Below, piece by piece: positions 32,717 to 42,849 of a DNA stretch of 64,000 bases. The position numbers were made by a program, and so were the translations under genes. A model generated the notes under the pieces. It had not been told where the DNA came from. It was given only the letters and a program-made list of their open reading frames with translations, and made no database searches. Source of the stretch: Rhynchopus euleeides. Its lineage: Eukaryota > Euglenozoa > Diplonemea > Diplonemida > Diplonemidae. The stretch lies in NCBI GenBank assembly GCA_963210315.1, contig OY723237.1:1550001-1614000 (forward strand), given 5' to 3'. Positions within the stretch are counted from its first letter, which is position 1; each line of letters opens with the position of its first letter.

Positions 32717-33086
32717 GAGAAAAATTTGCCCCTAGTGTTTTCCCCCCTGATCCCCCCCAAAACAGGAGCGTCAACCCACCAAATCTCCAAAATCGAAAAG
32801 TTAGCGACAGGCCTGCCCATTGTGCATTGATCTGCCTTGTACAACATATCTGGTGTAGTGACTACAAAAAGGACTAACATTGCGAGAAGGTGCTGGGAGA
32901 TTTACTTTTCCATTCCCTCTCGACGATCAAACCCCCCCCCCCCACTACGCCCTCCCATTGTGCATTGATCTGCCTTGTACAACATATCTGGTGTAGTGAC
33001 TACAAAAAGGACTAACATTGCAAGAAGGTGCTGGGAGATTTACTTTTCCATTCACTCTCGACGATCAAACCCCCCCCCCCCACTAC

Positions 33087-34579
33087 CCATTTTTATTAAT
33101 TTCTCTCCTCCGTTTATTCATCACTTTCCCTTGTCCTTTTTACGCACACGAGCTTCGCGAGGAAAGTGTCATTCAGCTCTGCCAAACGTGCTCTACACAC
33201 CACCCCCTTCATCAGGCAAGTGGGTTTGTAAGTGTGTGTGGAAGCGTCAACGCATCAAACGAAGTACCAAGTAGTAGAGGAAGAGCGGCAGAGTTGAAGT
33301 GACACTTTTTCTCTAAAAACCACCACCCCCTACCCCACCGCTCCTCTCATTCTTTGCCCTCTATCTGTCCCCACCCCTGACGCTGTACATCTTGTCGATA
33401 CCCACCTGATGAAAGGTACAACCTGTGCCGGGCTGCCCCGGTCTATGTTCCGCGTCCTTATGTTACGGTCGTGGGTTGGCAGCCGAAACTGCTACCATAA
33501 GCAACTTTTTGCCCCCCTGAACGTTCCCATGAACGTTTCTCTTTTATAACGAACAAGCCGACATGCAAATGGAATGACTGAAAGCATCACTGCAGGTCAC
33601 ATGGGCTACATAAACCTGGCTACAATGACTGTGCCTTTCCTGGACCGTGTCCCCCAGCTCACCACGGGGGTGCAGTGTTGGTGGAGACGCACGTGTGTCT
33701 ACGTGTGTCCTACGACTCTCATCTCGCTTCTCCCCTTTTCCGCTCCCGTCACCCATTTTCACGTGTGTCCGTCAGCTGATTGAGGGTGTGATATGAGGGT
33801 TCTATCCAACAAGGATATCAAGGCGGCACTTTCAAAGTCCTGCCAAGGACAGCGCCACGTGGGTGTGTGCTTCTGATATATGTTATGTCATCATGTGAAA
33901 CCCTCCCCCTCGTGTGCCAACATCCCTGACACGCTCGTCAGTCAGTGAGGGGAAGTGGGATGGAGCTCACTTTTTCTCACTCAGTCACATCTGGTAGCGA
34001 GGGCCCCCATGAGAGTTCTTTGCTTAGATTTGGCTTTATTTCCAAAAGGAAGAGGCATCACTAAATCACACTTGAACCCAGTGATCTTGTGCCAGGGCTG
34101 GCAGGGGGGGCCGCGGCCCCACCTCCCTTTTTCTGTAATTTTTTGGGAGGGTGGGCCGCCAGGGGTGGCATGGCGGGGGCTTGATGGTATTCATCGAAGC
34201 GCACTTCATCATGCCCCAAGCGAAGGACCATCCCCGCCTGGAATGTGCAATAGCACCAACCGGTGTGGGGACTAGCCTTCGAAGACTTTCAGGATGTTCA
34301 CTACCGTGGCCTCCGGCGGCTGGGGGTCTCCGCCCCCCAGACCCCCTGTAGGCTGTCTCGCGACCAAGTCCTTGCGTGTATGGGATTGTTCATCGCACAC
34401 CATCCACAAAGCGATGCAAGCCATTAGCTTTGCTGCCGTTCCTGACCACTAGCTGGCAAAGTTACTCGGGATTGCAGTTTTGCAAGTACTCAAAGGCAAT
34501 CCAAGATCCCCTGGATTCCTGATTTTTGATCCAGCAGGACGCACGAAAGAGGATCGACATTTTGTCTCTTCTCCCGGCA
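33087..34579 (+). other. Right part of unit A, non-coding
   Basis: No supported gene; short frames here lack family resemblance. 33140-33307 duplicates 24214-24384 upstream of gene 1, including AAGTGGGTTTGTAAGTGTG (5' splice-site-like). 33465-33490 carries GTGGGTTGGCAGCCGAAACT, shared with 31300. 34009-34079 and 34545-34587 recur at 60287-60356 and 60639-60681. A GGGGCCGCGGCCCC palindrome lies near 34112 and a GNS module at 34299. Equivalent regions are 42850-44342 (B) and 52884-54376 (C). Confidence 0.6.
34299..34348 (+). repeat. GNS hairpin module, unit A right part
   Basis: Head AGGATGTTCACTACCG, tail CGACCAAGTCCTTGCG. I could not find matching inverted termini around it. Copies at 44062-44111 (B) and 54096-54145 (C). 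Confidence 0.85.
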
Positions 34580-35405
34580 GCAGCAGGGCGAAGAGGGGAT
34601 GGTGCTTGATTGATTCATCCAAGCAAAGAACGATTCTCTCAGAGGAACAGAGCTGAGAGGCAACAGGTTTCTCAAAAGAAACCTGCGGATCATAGGGGCA
34701 GATCAAGCTTGCTTGTGGTTGTGACAGCAGAAGAAAATACGGGCTGCCGGAGTCCAGTGGTTCAGCCGAAACTGCGGAGTAGGTATATCCCACGACGAAA
34801 CACACCTGTTTTCGTTTCCTCTCCTCTCCATTTGTTTTGTTACGCACACGACCTTCGCGCGGAAAGTGTCATTCAGCTCTGCCAAACGTGCTCTACACAC
34901 CACCCCCTTCATCAGGCAAGTGGGTTTGTAAGTGTGTGTGGAAGCGTCAACGCACCAAACAAAGTATCAAACAGTAGAGAAGGAGCGGCAGAGTTGAAGT
35001 GACACTTTGGGGTGTTCTCGAGAGAGAATACAGATTTGCGTTCGAGTTCTAAACTGAATACGAGATGCCCCTTTCCCACCCCACCCCACCCCCCACCCCT
35101 GCCTGCCGGAGCGCCCCATTTTTTTCAACACAAAAAAGAGACAAATTTTCTTACCTGTCACCCCCCCCCCCCCCCCCACCCCGAGACATATCTGGTGTAG
35201 TGACTACAAAAAGGACTAACATTGCGAGAAGGTGCTGGGAGATTTACTTTTCCATTCCCTCTCGACGATCAACCCCCCCCCCCCCCCCCACCCCATTTCC
35301 TGCCCACACAGTACAACAACACAACACAGGCCGGAAACCCTCCCCTGCAACCTCCACCAACATCCACAAGCAGCGCCTTCCCCAGCGACACTTCAGAAAG
35401 GAACT

Positions 35406-35720
35406 ATGCAGTGCGTGCGGCTTGTGTTGGTGCTCGTGGTGGCGATGTTGCAGACCAGCACCGTGAGTGCCAAGTACTGCGAAGACTGGTACGACTGCTG
35501 GCCGCCTATGGGTTGCGACAAGACGAGGCACACCTGTGCGTTGGTGCAAGCGGCCGTGGGCCAAGCGGTGTCCACGGAATGTGTGGCGGATGCAGGCTGC
35601 GCCAGGCACACGTCGCGGAAGTGGTGTGCAACTGGGAGGTGCGTCGAGTGCTCCGCCGAGCACCCCTGCCTTCCTGGGGGGACGTGTTCGATCGACGGCA
35701 CCTGCGTTGTCCGCGTGTAG
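35406..35720 (+). CDS. Secreted cysteine-rich protein, copy B (104 aa)
   Basis: Translation identical to the copy at 24774-25088: signal peptide ending STVSA, 12 mature cysteines, same leader repeat and same downstream hairpin (35799-35829). The only nearby differences I see are poly-C lengths upstream. Confidence 0.8.
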   Translation: MQCVRLVLVLVVAMLQTSTVSAKYCEDWYDCWPPMGCDKTRHTCALVQAAVGQAVSTECVADAGCARHTSRKWCATGRCVECSAEHPCLPGGTCSIDGTCVVRV

Positions 35721-35941
35721 CAGCGCAAAGCGCGCCGCCCCACCGTGCAGCGGCAGTCTTGTTGTTCTTTGTATTTGCCTTGTTTGTTCCCTGTTTCGGG
35801 GTTCAGCACATCGCCTGCCTGCTGAACCCTGTTGAGCGTTAATTTAATTGCGGCTGCGGCGCACTTCAAGACAGTGCAGCGTCCGTGTGTGCCACATGGT
35901 TGCCGAGAGGCCAGCACTGGGCTCTGCCACAAGCCTGCGAA

Positions 35942-35949
35942 TATATAAT
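35942..35949 (+). promoter_or_regulatory. TATA-like box of gene 2, copy B
   Basis: TATATAAT, same position relative to the gene as in copy A. Confidence 0.42.
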
Positions 35950-36362
35950 GCGCGAGCAAAGGAATGCGTCTTTCGCTGTTCGGAGGAAAACTCGCTCGGG
36001 ACAAACCGGAACGCAGCTCCAAGTGGTTTTCTTTTTCTTGTTGCTGTCCGCACGAAGTCGCGCACGCCTGCGGCGCTCCCCTGCAACCTCCACCAACATC
36101 CACAGGCAGCGCCTTCCCCAGCGACATTTCAGAAAGGAACTATGCAGTGCGTGCGGCGGAGATCGTCTTCACGTGTCTTCAATTCATCAATGCTCTCCTG
36201 TGGGCCATTCTGGGGTGGTTATCCCATGTGGACTGCGCGAAGGGACATCCCCCGGCGCGTTGCCAATGCGTCTTCCCTCCCCTGCTTGCTCCACAACACG
36301 CAACGACCCCCGATCCCAACATACACCCTCGCCTGCAGGTTTCCTACACGCTTTTCACTCCG

Positions 36363-38360
36363 ATGTTGAACATCCAGCGAGGCGCCAGCTTTGGCCTCGG
36401 CACGCTTACCCTGGCGCTCGTCGGGTGGTCGCTGTGTCTGCACCGCGCTACGCCCCAGGTGGTCCTCACCGTGACCCAAGACAACGTCAGCCCCAGCCAC
36501 ACCAGTATCCTTAAGATTCCTGAAAGCGATGCCAGGGGCACTAACTCCGTGCAGGTCGAGGTTGCGGCCCTCAAAGCACAGGTTGCCGAGCTGTCTACGT
36601 CGCTCAAAAGCATGCAGGTCGCCCGGCTGCACGACAAATACACCGCGAGCGAACAGAAGCGCGTGCTGAAGGCTGCAGAGGAGGCGCAAATCATGGAGAG
36701 GATTGCCACAGCCACCGAGAACAAGCAATTCAAGCTGGCTGCACAGCTCAACACCACGCTGGTGTTTGTTCGGGCGGAGCACCTTGCGCAGTACATGATT
36801 AAGGAGCGCCTTCTCGACGACATGCGGGCTCTGCTCTACCCAGGCTTCAAGGAGGGGCCCGACAACAGCACGACGTATGTCTCGCAGGATCTGCCGGACG
36901 ACTTCGACAATGTGGTGCCGATGCTGAAGACCATCCCGAAGACCCAGATGAATGGGAATGCATACGGGGTGTGGGCCTGGCGGAAGGGCGCAAATCACCT
37001 CGGGAATTCCCTCATCGTCATCTCAGGGGACAAGGTGCGCAAGCAGACCGCCAACCTTCTCCTGAACCAGGGCTTCGTCCTGTGGAAGCGGCGCCTCCCC
37101 TGCCCAGGGAGGTGCCGCGAGCTTTTCTCCTACATTACGTACCTTGCGGATGACTCGAGTCCTGCGAAGCCCCTGCCGCAGACAGTGGCCTTCATCCACG
37201 GGCACATCGTGGCATGGCATCAGCATGAGACGTTGCTGGAGACGATTTATGACAGCATCGATTGCTCCGAGAAGACGAAGGCCTACGTCCCGATGGGGCA
37301 CCACGGCATGCCTCTGAGCAATTTGAACTGGGGGAGGGGCGGCCGCTTCGCGCTCAACTACATCGACACGATGGGTGAGTTTGGGATCCCGAAGGGCATC
37401 AACTTCACGAACTTCTGCTGCGCGCAGTTTGTGCTGACGAAGGATCTCATCAACCGGCACAGCATGGCCTACTACAAGACGTTCTTCGAGAAGAAGATGG
37501 AGCTGCGTATCGACGCCTACACAGCAGAGTACGCGTGGGGGTGGATGTTTGGTGACCCAGAGGAGCGGAACGCAACACGCGGCCCCCCCGAGGTCTGTGC
37601 AAAGAAGTACACCGCCGAGGCGCCCTTCGTCCGCACCTCGCGCAGCGGGCAGTGGACCAACCCTGCTGCGAGGCCACGCGTCACATTTGTGCTGGGCGGG
37701 CGGAGCCGCAATGATACAGCGAGCAGCGCTGTCGTCGATTCGCTGCTGAAGCACGCCCCGTCAGACACCAGCGTGTGGCAGCGCCACAAGTGCTTCTGGT
37801 GCAGCGCGCAGTGGAGGGGCGAGCACTGCTGTGGGTACACCAAGGGGTATCTGAGCTTCATCAACACATTCAAGAATGACGAGATCCGGCCCGAGTCAGA
37901 CTACTACGTGTTTCTCAAGGGGGCGGAGCCCTTCACAAAGCGGCAGGTGGATGGTATCATGGGCAAGGTGGACTGTGCACGGAAGGCACAGCGGTACACC
38001 CCCCTGCACACAGAGCGGCATCTGCAGACCAGCCACGCTGCGGGGCACATGTGGCTCACCAACTTGACGGATCACACCTATGGTGTGGGCGAACCTCTGC
38101 GTGCCTTCAGCGGATCCGAGTTTGTGGTGCCCCACGAGGTGCTGGTCAACGCTGCGTTTAATCCTCTTCAGGTGACGTTTGAACACTTCCACATCGAATG
38201 CGGCGTCCGTCGCACTAATCCGGACACCCTCGATCATCACTGGCATTGGTTTATGGGTGAAGCGCCGACGATGGTGGATTGCCCCGCAGGATCCCCGGTC
38301 TGTGCGGCATGCAATGCGAATCCCAAGGCAGTACTCTTGGAGGCGAAAGACGCAGAATAG
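36363..38360 (+). CDS. Type II membrane DUF3431 protein, copy B (665 aa, N211)
   Basis: Same start, membrane anchor, stem, DUF3431 domain and degenerate second domain as copy A. The one protein difference is residue 211: AAT (Asn) at 36993-36995 instead of AAG (Lys). This allele is shared with copy D and not with neighbours A and C. Residue 211 lies at the start of the first DUF3431 domain, outside the FIHGH and CCAQF motifs, so both forms are probably functional. Confidence 0.85.
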   Translation: MLNIQRGASFGLGTLTLALVGWSLCLHRATPQVVLTVTQDNVSPSHTSILKIPESDARGTNSVQVEVAALKAQVAELSTSLKSMQVARLHDKYTASEQKRVLKAAEEAQIMERIATATENKQFKLAAQLNTTLVFVRAEHLAQYMIKERLLDDMRALLYPGFKEGPDNSTTYVSQDLPDDFDNVVPMLKTIPKTQMNGNAYGVWAWRKGANHLGNSLIVISGDKVRKQTANLLLNQGFVLWKRRLPCPGRCRELFSYITYLADDSSPAKPLPQTVAFIHGHIVAWHQHETLLETIYDSIDCSEKTKAYVPMGHHGMPLSNLNWGRGGRFALNYIDTMGEFGIPKGINFTNFCCAQFVLTKDLINRHSMAYYKTFFEKKMELRIDAYTAEYAWGWMFGDPEERNATRGPPEVCAKKYTAEAPFVRTSRSGQWTNPAARPRVTFVLGGRSRNDTASSAVVDSLLKHAPSDTSVWQRHKCFWCSAQWRGEHCCGYTKGYLSFINTFKNDEIRPESDYYVFLKGAEPFTKRQVDGIMGKVDCARKAQRYTPLHTERHLQTSHAAGHMWLTNLTDHTYGVGEPLRAFSGSEFVVPHEVLVNAAFNPLQVTFEHFHIECGVRRTNPDTLDHHWHWFMGEAPTMVDCPAGSPVCAACNANPKAVLLEAKDAE

Positions 38361-38918
38361 TCGAGCGACACCGATTCGGAGTGACTAAAATGCGGTGTTT
38401 GCGGGGGAATTGGGTTCTTCGCTCAGAAATGCTGTGCCAAGTGCGACTGCCATCTGCACTCCCCACTGTAACAAGGCTCCTGACAGTCAGGGAAACAGCA
38501 GCAGTCCACCCTCTCCCCTTCACTCTTGACAAGGACTAACGTTGCAAGAAGGTGCTGGGATACTTGCTTTTCCATTCACTCTCGGCAATCAAACCCACCC
38601 CTCCCCCGAACAACGAGTGAAGGGATATCATTTCCGTGCTTCTTTTGGACGCAATAGCGTAGCGTTGCGAAGAGAACTTGTTTTGTGCGTCACATATATC
38701 ACACACTGCGTATGCAGGAGGTGCCGGGGAGCTACACGCGGAGACTGCCAACCCTCACGCAACAAGCACATTACAAAACAAGTTCTCTCCTTCTATTTCC
38801 ATACCCCCTCCCCCGTCGTAAGTATGGCACTCATCTTTGTGCGATAATGCACCTGTTTGTATTTTTTCATCCGAACCCCTCGATGTGGGGTGGCAAAAAG
38901 CGCCGCGTGCCTTGTTTT

Positions 38919-39599
38919 CAGTGCTCTCGCGGTGGCGAAAAAGTGGTTTTTTTCGCCTTTTTTTTCCACGGCACTTTTTTGCGTGGCGAATTTCGCCTTT
39001 TTTTCCCCCCCGGGTTTTTTTTCACATGGCGGATTTCTCCGCACTTGAAGGAGTGTATTGTCCTCACAGGGGCCAAAATTGCTGGTGGAGCCCGGAAAAG
39101 GACGGTCTCCCATATTTCTCCTCGGGAGATGGGTGCAATACCCAGTGCTGTGTAGTCGGTGCAACACATCGCGAACTCCCTGAGCCCTCGGTGGCTGAAC
39201 GTGCGTTCAGCCCTACGACTACGGATACAATATAGAAACTGTGCGCTCACAATGAACAGATGCTCACTACCGTGGCCTCCGGCGGCTGGGGGGCTCTGCC
39301 CCCCAGACCCCCCTGTTTGCAACCTTCAGAAGGTCCTCAAGATGAGGCTAAGGAACTGCCTGCCGGATGAGTCTCTCACCACCGTCCATGCACTGCATGG
39401 CTGCGGCACACGATGTCTGCCGGACGATGAAGCCCACATCAGTGTGGGGCAGGTTATATGCTGTCCACTCAGTGTCACGTGTCGACGTGATCGACGCCGC
39501 AGGCGCGAAGCGCCTGCGGAAATTTTTTTTCCCCTCTTTTTTTCGATCTCAAAATTCGCCATGCCGTTTGTCAGATCGTGGCGACCAGCGAGAGCACTG
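38919..39599. mobile_element. hAT-like non-autonomous element 3, unit B
   Basis: Same termini, CTTGTTTT target duplication and internal order as 28287-28967. It was carried by the segmental duplication rather than inserted anew. Confidence 0.94.
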
Positions 39600-40470
39600 C
39601 TTGTTTTGGGGTCCCGTGTTTGTTTGTGCTCTTCACCCACAGGACCCGGGACCTCTGGCATGTGGGTCGCCACCACTTTGCATCATCCCTTCCCGTGAGC
39701 CAATCTTTTCGTTTGACCCCATGCGCATGTTTTTTGTGACAAACGCACCGTGCTCACGGAAGGCGTTCGGATCAAAAGAAGTTGCAGTCGTGGGATCAAT
39801 GTTTTGTTCACCTACACTCCGCGCCCCAACGTGGAGGTGACCAGAAGGTTGCACAAACAAAACAAAAGAAACCCGGCAATGTTTTTATGGTAGAACGAAC
39901 GAAATTTTTCCGACGCCTTTCCAACCAGTGAATTTACAGAGCCTGCACCGGCAGATACCTCCGTGCAACAGGCCAGCAAGCGTTGCTTGCGGCAGTGCGC
40001 CCGGGACACACCGCAGTGCTTGCGGGACTGCCTTGAGGGTGGTGGGCGGTGATCCCCGACAAGCTTGGTCCAGGCATGCTTCGCAAATGTGAGAAACCTG
40101 CAGGCAAACCTGATGAGGACCACTCGCATGCGCTGCGAAAAGATAGTTGCCGAACAAACCACAGCCACCTCTTTTCCCTCTTCCGCGTGTTGTTGTGTGT
40201 CCATCGGGGAAGCAGCAGCCCTGCCTTGCATCTTCGACAGAAGCCAAACAACGTCTTGCCTAACAGCTCAACCAATACCCCCCCCTCCCCCACCCCCCCT
40301 CCCCCACCACCCCACTGATCACGAGTGAGACGAGGGGGCCAGCCTTGTGATGTGTTTCCCTTCGACTTCTGTGTCAGTAGCACCCGCCTCCCCCTCCCAC
40401 TTCACTCTCGACAATCAAACCCCCCCTCTCCCACTGACCACCGGCTGCTGGGTACGGAGGAGTCAACGCA

Positions 40471-40726
40471 GACGATGGTGGATTGCCCCACAGGATCCCC
40501 AGTCTGTGCGGCTGCAATGCGAATCCCAAGGCAGTACTCTTGGAGGCGAAAGATGCAGAATAGTCGAGCGACACCGATTCGGAGTGACCAAAGTGCGGTG
40601 TGTGCGTGTGGGGTAATTTGGCGCTCAGAAATGCTGTGCCAAGTGCGACTGCCATCTGCACTCCCCACTGTAACAAGGCTCCTGACAGTCAGGGAAGCAG
40701 CAGCAGTCCACCCTCTCCCCTTCACT
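40471..40726 (+). pseudogene. Duplicated 3' fragment of gene 2, unit B
   Basis: Same truncated fragment as 29839-30094, including the lost base. Confidence 0.86.
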
Positions 40727-40750
40727 GAACCAAGAATAGTTCACTACGCG

Positions 40751-41358
40751 CAGGGTTTCCGCGAATCGCCATCGGTGCCAAAAACGGTGGCTAAATACCA
40801 GCTTGTCCGCAAACCCCCCCTATATTTTTTTCTCGCGCGCCTTCGGCGCGCTCGATCAACGTGCCCACTACCAGGCACTCTGATGGCTCCACAGCCCCCA
40901 AGGCAAGTGGGCCTTCGACCGAAGGACATGTCTCCCCGGTTTCGTCCCCTGAGTTCAGTGCTCGCGCTCTCCGTATCCTCTTGCAAGGGCTTGGTCGCTA
41001 GACACAACACAGGGGGGTCTGGGGGGCAGAGCCCCCCAGCCGCCGGAGGCCACGGTGGTGAGCGTCTGTTCCTGGAGGGCGTCCAGATTCGATGGGGTTG
41101 GCTGCGTCCAGCTTACTGAGGCTACTGAGGGTCGTCCGGTCTCCATCATCCGATGTGACTCCGTCCTATCGCGCAGCACAAGACAAAGTAATCTACAGGT
41201 ACATGCCACAGGTCGGGGCGAAGCTCCCCAGACCCCCTGGCCCCCCTCCGGAAAGTGTGACAAGAAAATTCCACCGTGGCTATTTAGCCATGGCTGAATT
41301 TTCGAAAAATCTTAAAGTTTGGCCCAAATGGCTAAATAGCCACGTCGCGGAAACCCTG
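40751..41358. mobile_element. hAT-like non-autonomous element 4, unit B
   Basis: Copy of 30119-30726 with the same CAGGGTTTCCGCGA termini and imperfect flanking octamers. Confidence 0.87.
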
Positions 41359-42155
41359 ACGACAAGGACTAACGTTGCAAGAAGGTGCTGGGATACTTGC
41401 TTTTCCATTCACCCTCGACAATCAAACCCACCCCTCCCCCGAACAACGAGTGAAGGGAGATCATTTCCGCGCTTCTTTCTACTTCTTTTTCAATACCCCC
41501 TCCCCCGTCGTAAGTATGGCACTCATCTTTGTGCGATAATGCACCCGTTCGTATTTTTTTCATCAGAACCCCTCGATGTGGGGTGGCAAATAGCGCCGCG
41601 TGCCTTGCTTTGGGTCCCGTGTTTCTTTGTGCTCTTCACCCACAGCACCCGGGACCGCTGGCATTTGGGTCGCCACCACCTTGCACCATCCCTTCCCGTG
41701 AGCCAATCTTTCCGTAGTGCAAATCATATGGTTGCCCAGTGCGCAAAAAAGTACTGACTTTTCGACACACATGTGTGTCGCTAGGTCCCAAATGGTTCAA
41801 GAGGCATATGCCCACCCCTAGCCCCCCCCCCCCCACTACGTGCACTGGGTCTTCTACCCACCTGACGAAAGGTACTCGATACCGGGCTGCCGGAGTCCAG
41901 TGGTTCACGCACTACTGCACAGTCGTGGGTTGGCAGCCGAAACTGCGTAGTAGATATACCCCACTACGAAACACACCTGCTTTCCCTTCCCCTCCTTCCC
42001 TTCCGCCATTTATTGGTACAAAAAAACAACGATACAGGGCACAAAGTATATGGTGTCAAGGAGAGACTACGTATTACGGACAGACACCTGGTTGTGTTTT
42101 AGTGATACTGTATTGCGGTCCACCCACCAAGCCACTGACAGACAACTGCTACACA

Positions 42156-42849
42156 CCCTCCCGTTGTGCATTGATCTGCCTTGTACAACATATCTGGTGT
42201 AGTGACTACAAAAAGGACTAACATTGCGAGAAGGTGCTGGGAGATTTACTTTTCCATTCCCTCTCGACGATCAAACCCCCCCCCCCCCACTACGCCCTCC
42301 CATTGTGCATTGATCTGCCTTGTACAACATATCTGGTGTAGTGACTACAAAAAGGACTAACATTGCAAGAAGGTGCTGGGAGATTTACTTTTCCATTCAC
42401 TCTCGACGATCAAACCCCCCCCCCCCCACTACGCCCTCCCATTGTGCATTGATCTGCCTTGTACAACATATCTGGTGTAGTGACTACAAAAAGGACTAAC
42501 ATTGCGAGAAGGTGCTGGGAGATTTACTTTTCCATTCCCTCTCGACGATCAAACCCCCCCCCCCCCCCACTACGCCCTCCCATTGTGCATTGATCTGCCT
42601 TGTACAACATATCTGGTGTAGTGACTACAAAAAGGACTAACATTGCGAGAAGGTGCTGGGAGATTTACTTTTCCATTCCCTCTCGACGATCAAACCCCCC
42701 CCCCCCACTACGCCCTCCCATTGTGCATTGATCTGCCTTGTACAACATATCTGGTGTAGTGACTACAAAAAGGACTAACATTGCAAGAAGGTGCTGGGAG
42801 ATTTACTTTTCCATTCACTCTCGACGATCAAACCCCCCCCCCCCACTAC
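42156..42849 (+). repeat. 138-bp tandem array, unit B (5 copies)
   Basis: Uninterrupted array with unit-type order G-A-G-G-A, the same as unit A without element 2. It is the unoccupied-site control for element 2: between the third and fourth units CCCATTGTG occurs once and continues directly into CATTGATCTG. Confidence 0.95.

Larger units (their letters stand above)
31954..32815. mobile_element. hAT-like non-autonomous element 2 (862 bp), unit A only
   Basis: Inverted termini CAGGCATGTCGCTAA (31954-31968) and, on the right (32801-32815), the complement of CAGGCCTGTCGCTAA: 14 of 15 match. It is flanked by CCCATTGTG on both sides (31945-31953 and 32816-32824), an 8-bp target duplication plus one chance base. 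Next to the left end is a hairpin minisatellite built on GTCGACCCAGTG (31965-32235). Then follow two GNS modules (32265 and 32436) and a GAA-loop hairpin (32698-32716) 99 bp from the right end. Arrays in B and C read straight through this site, so the insertion post-dates the duplication of the 10-kb unit. Confidence 0.95.
31525..33086 (+). repeat. 138-bp tandem array, unit A (5 copies, split by element 2)
   Basis: Units of about 137-140 bp begin CCCTCCCATTGTGCATTG, continue ATATCTGGTGTAGTGACTAC, GGACTAACATTGC, TTTTCCATTC and CTCTCGACGATCAAAC, and end in a poly-C run of variable length plus CACTAC. Two unit types (GCGAG or GCAAG after ATT) occur in the order G-A-G-G-A. The fourth unit is interrupted by element 2. 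Confidence 0.95.
23953..34579 (+). repeat. Segmental duplication unit A (10.6 kb)
   Basis: First of four tandem copies. Phased on GCAGCAGGGCG, the copies start at 23953, 34580, 44343 and 54377. The unit holds gene 1, gene 2, hAT-like elements 3 and 4, a fragment of the gene 2 3' end, a 138-bp array, and a right part with one GNS copy at 34299. Unit A is longer than B by about 870 bp, almost exactly the 862-bp element 2 plus its target duplication. The unit's usual left neighbour (CTCTTCTCCCGGCA) is missing here because the satellite abuts directly. Confidence 0.95.

Noticed and set aside
34090-34579. A sixth hAT-like element around the GNS copy at 34299
   Set aside because: CAGGGCTGGCAGG at about 34093 could be a left end, but I found no inverted partner or target duplication to its right.
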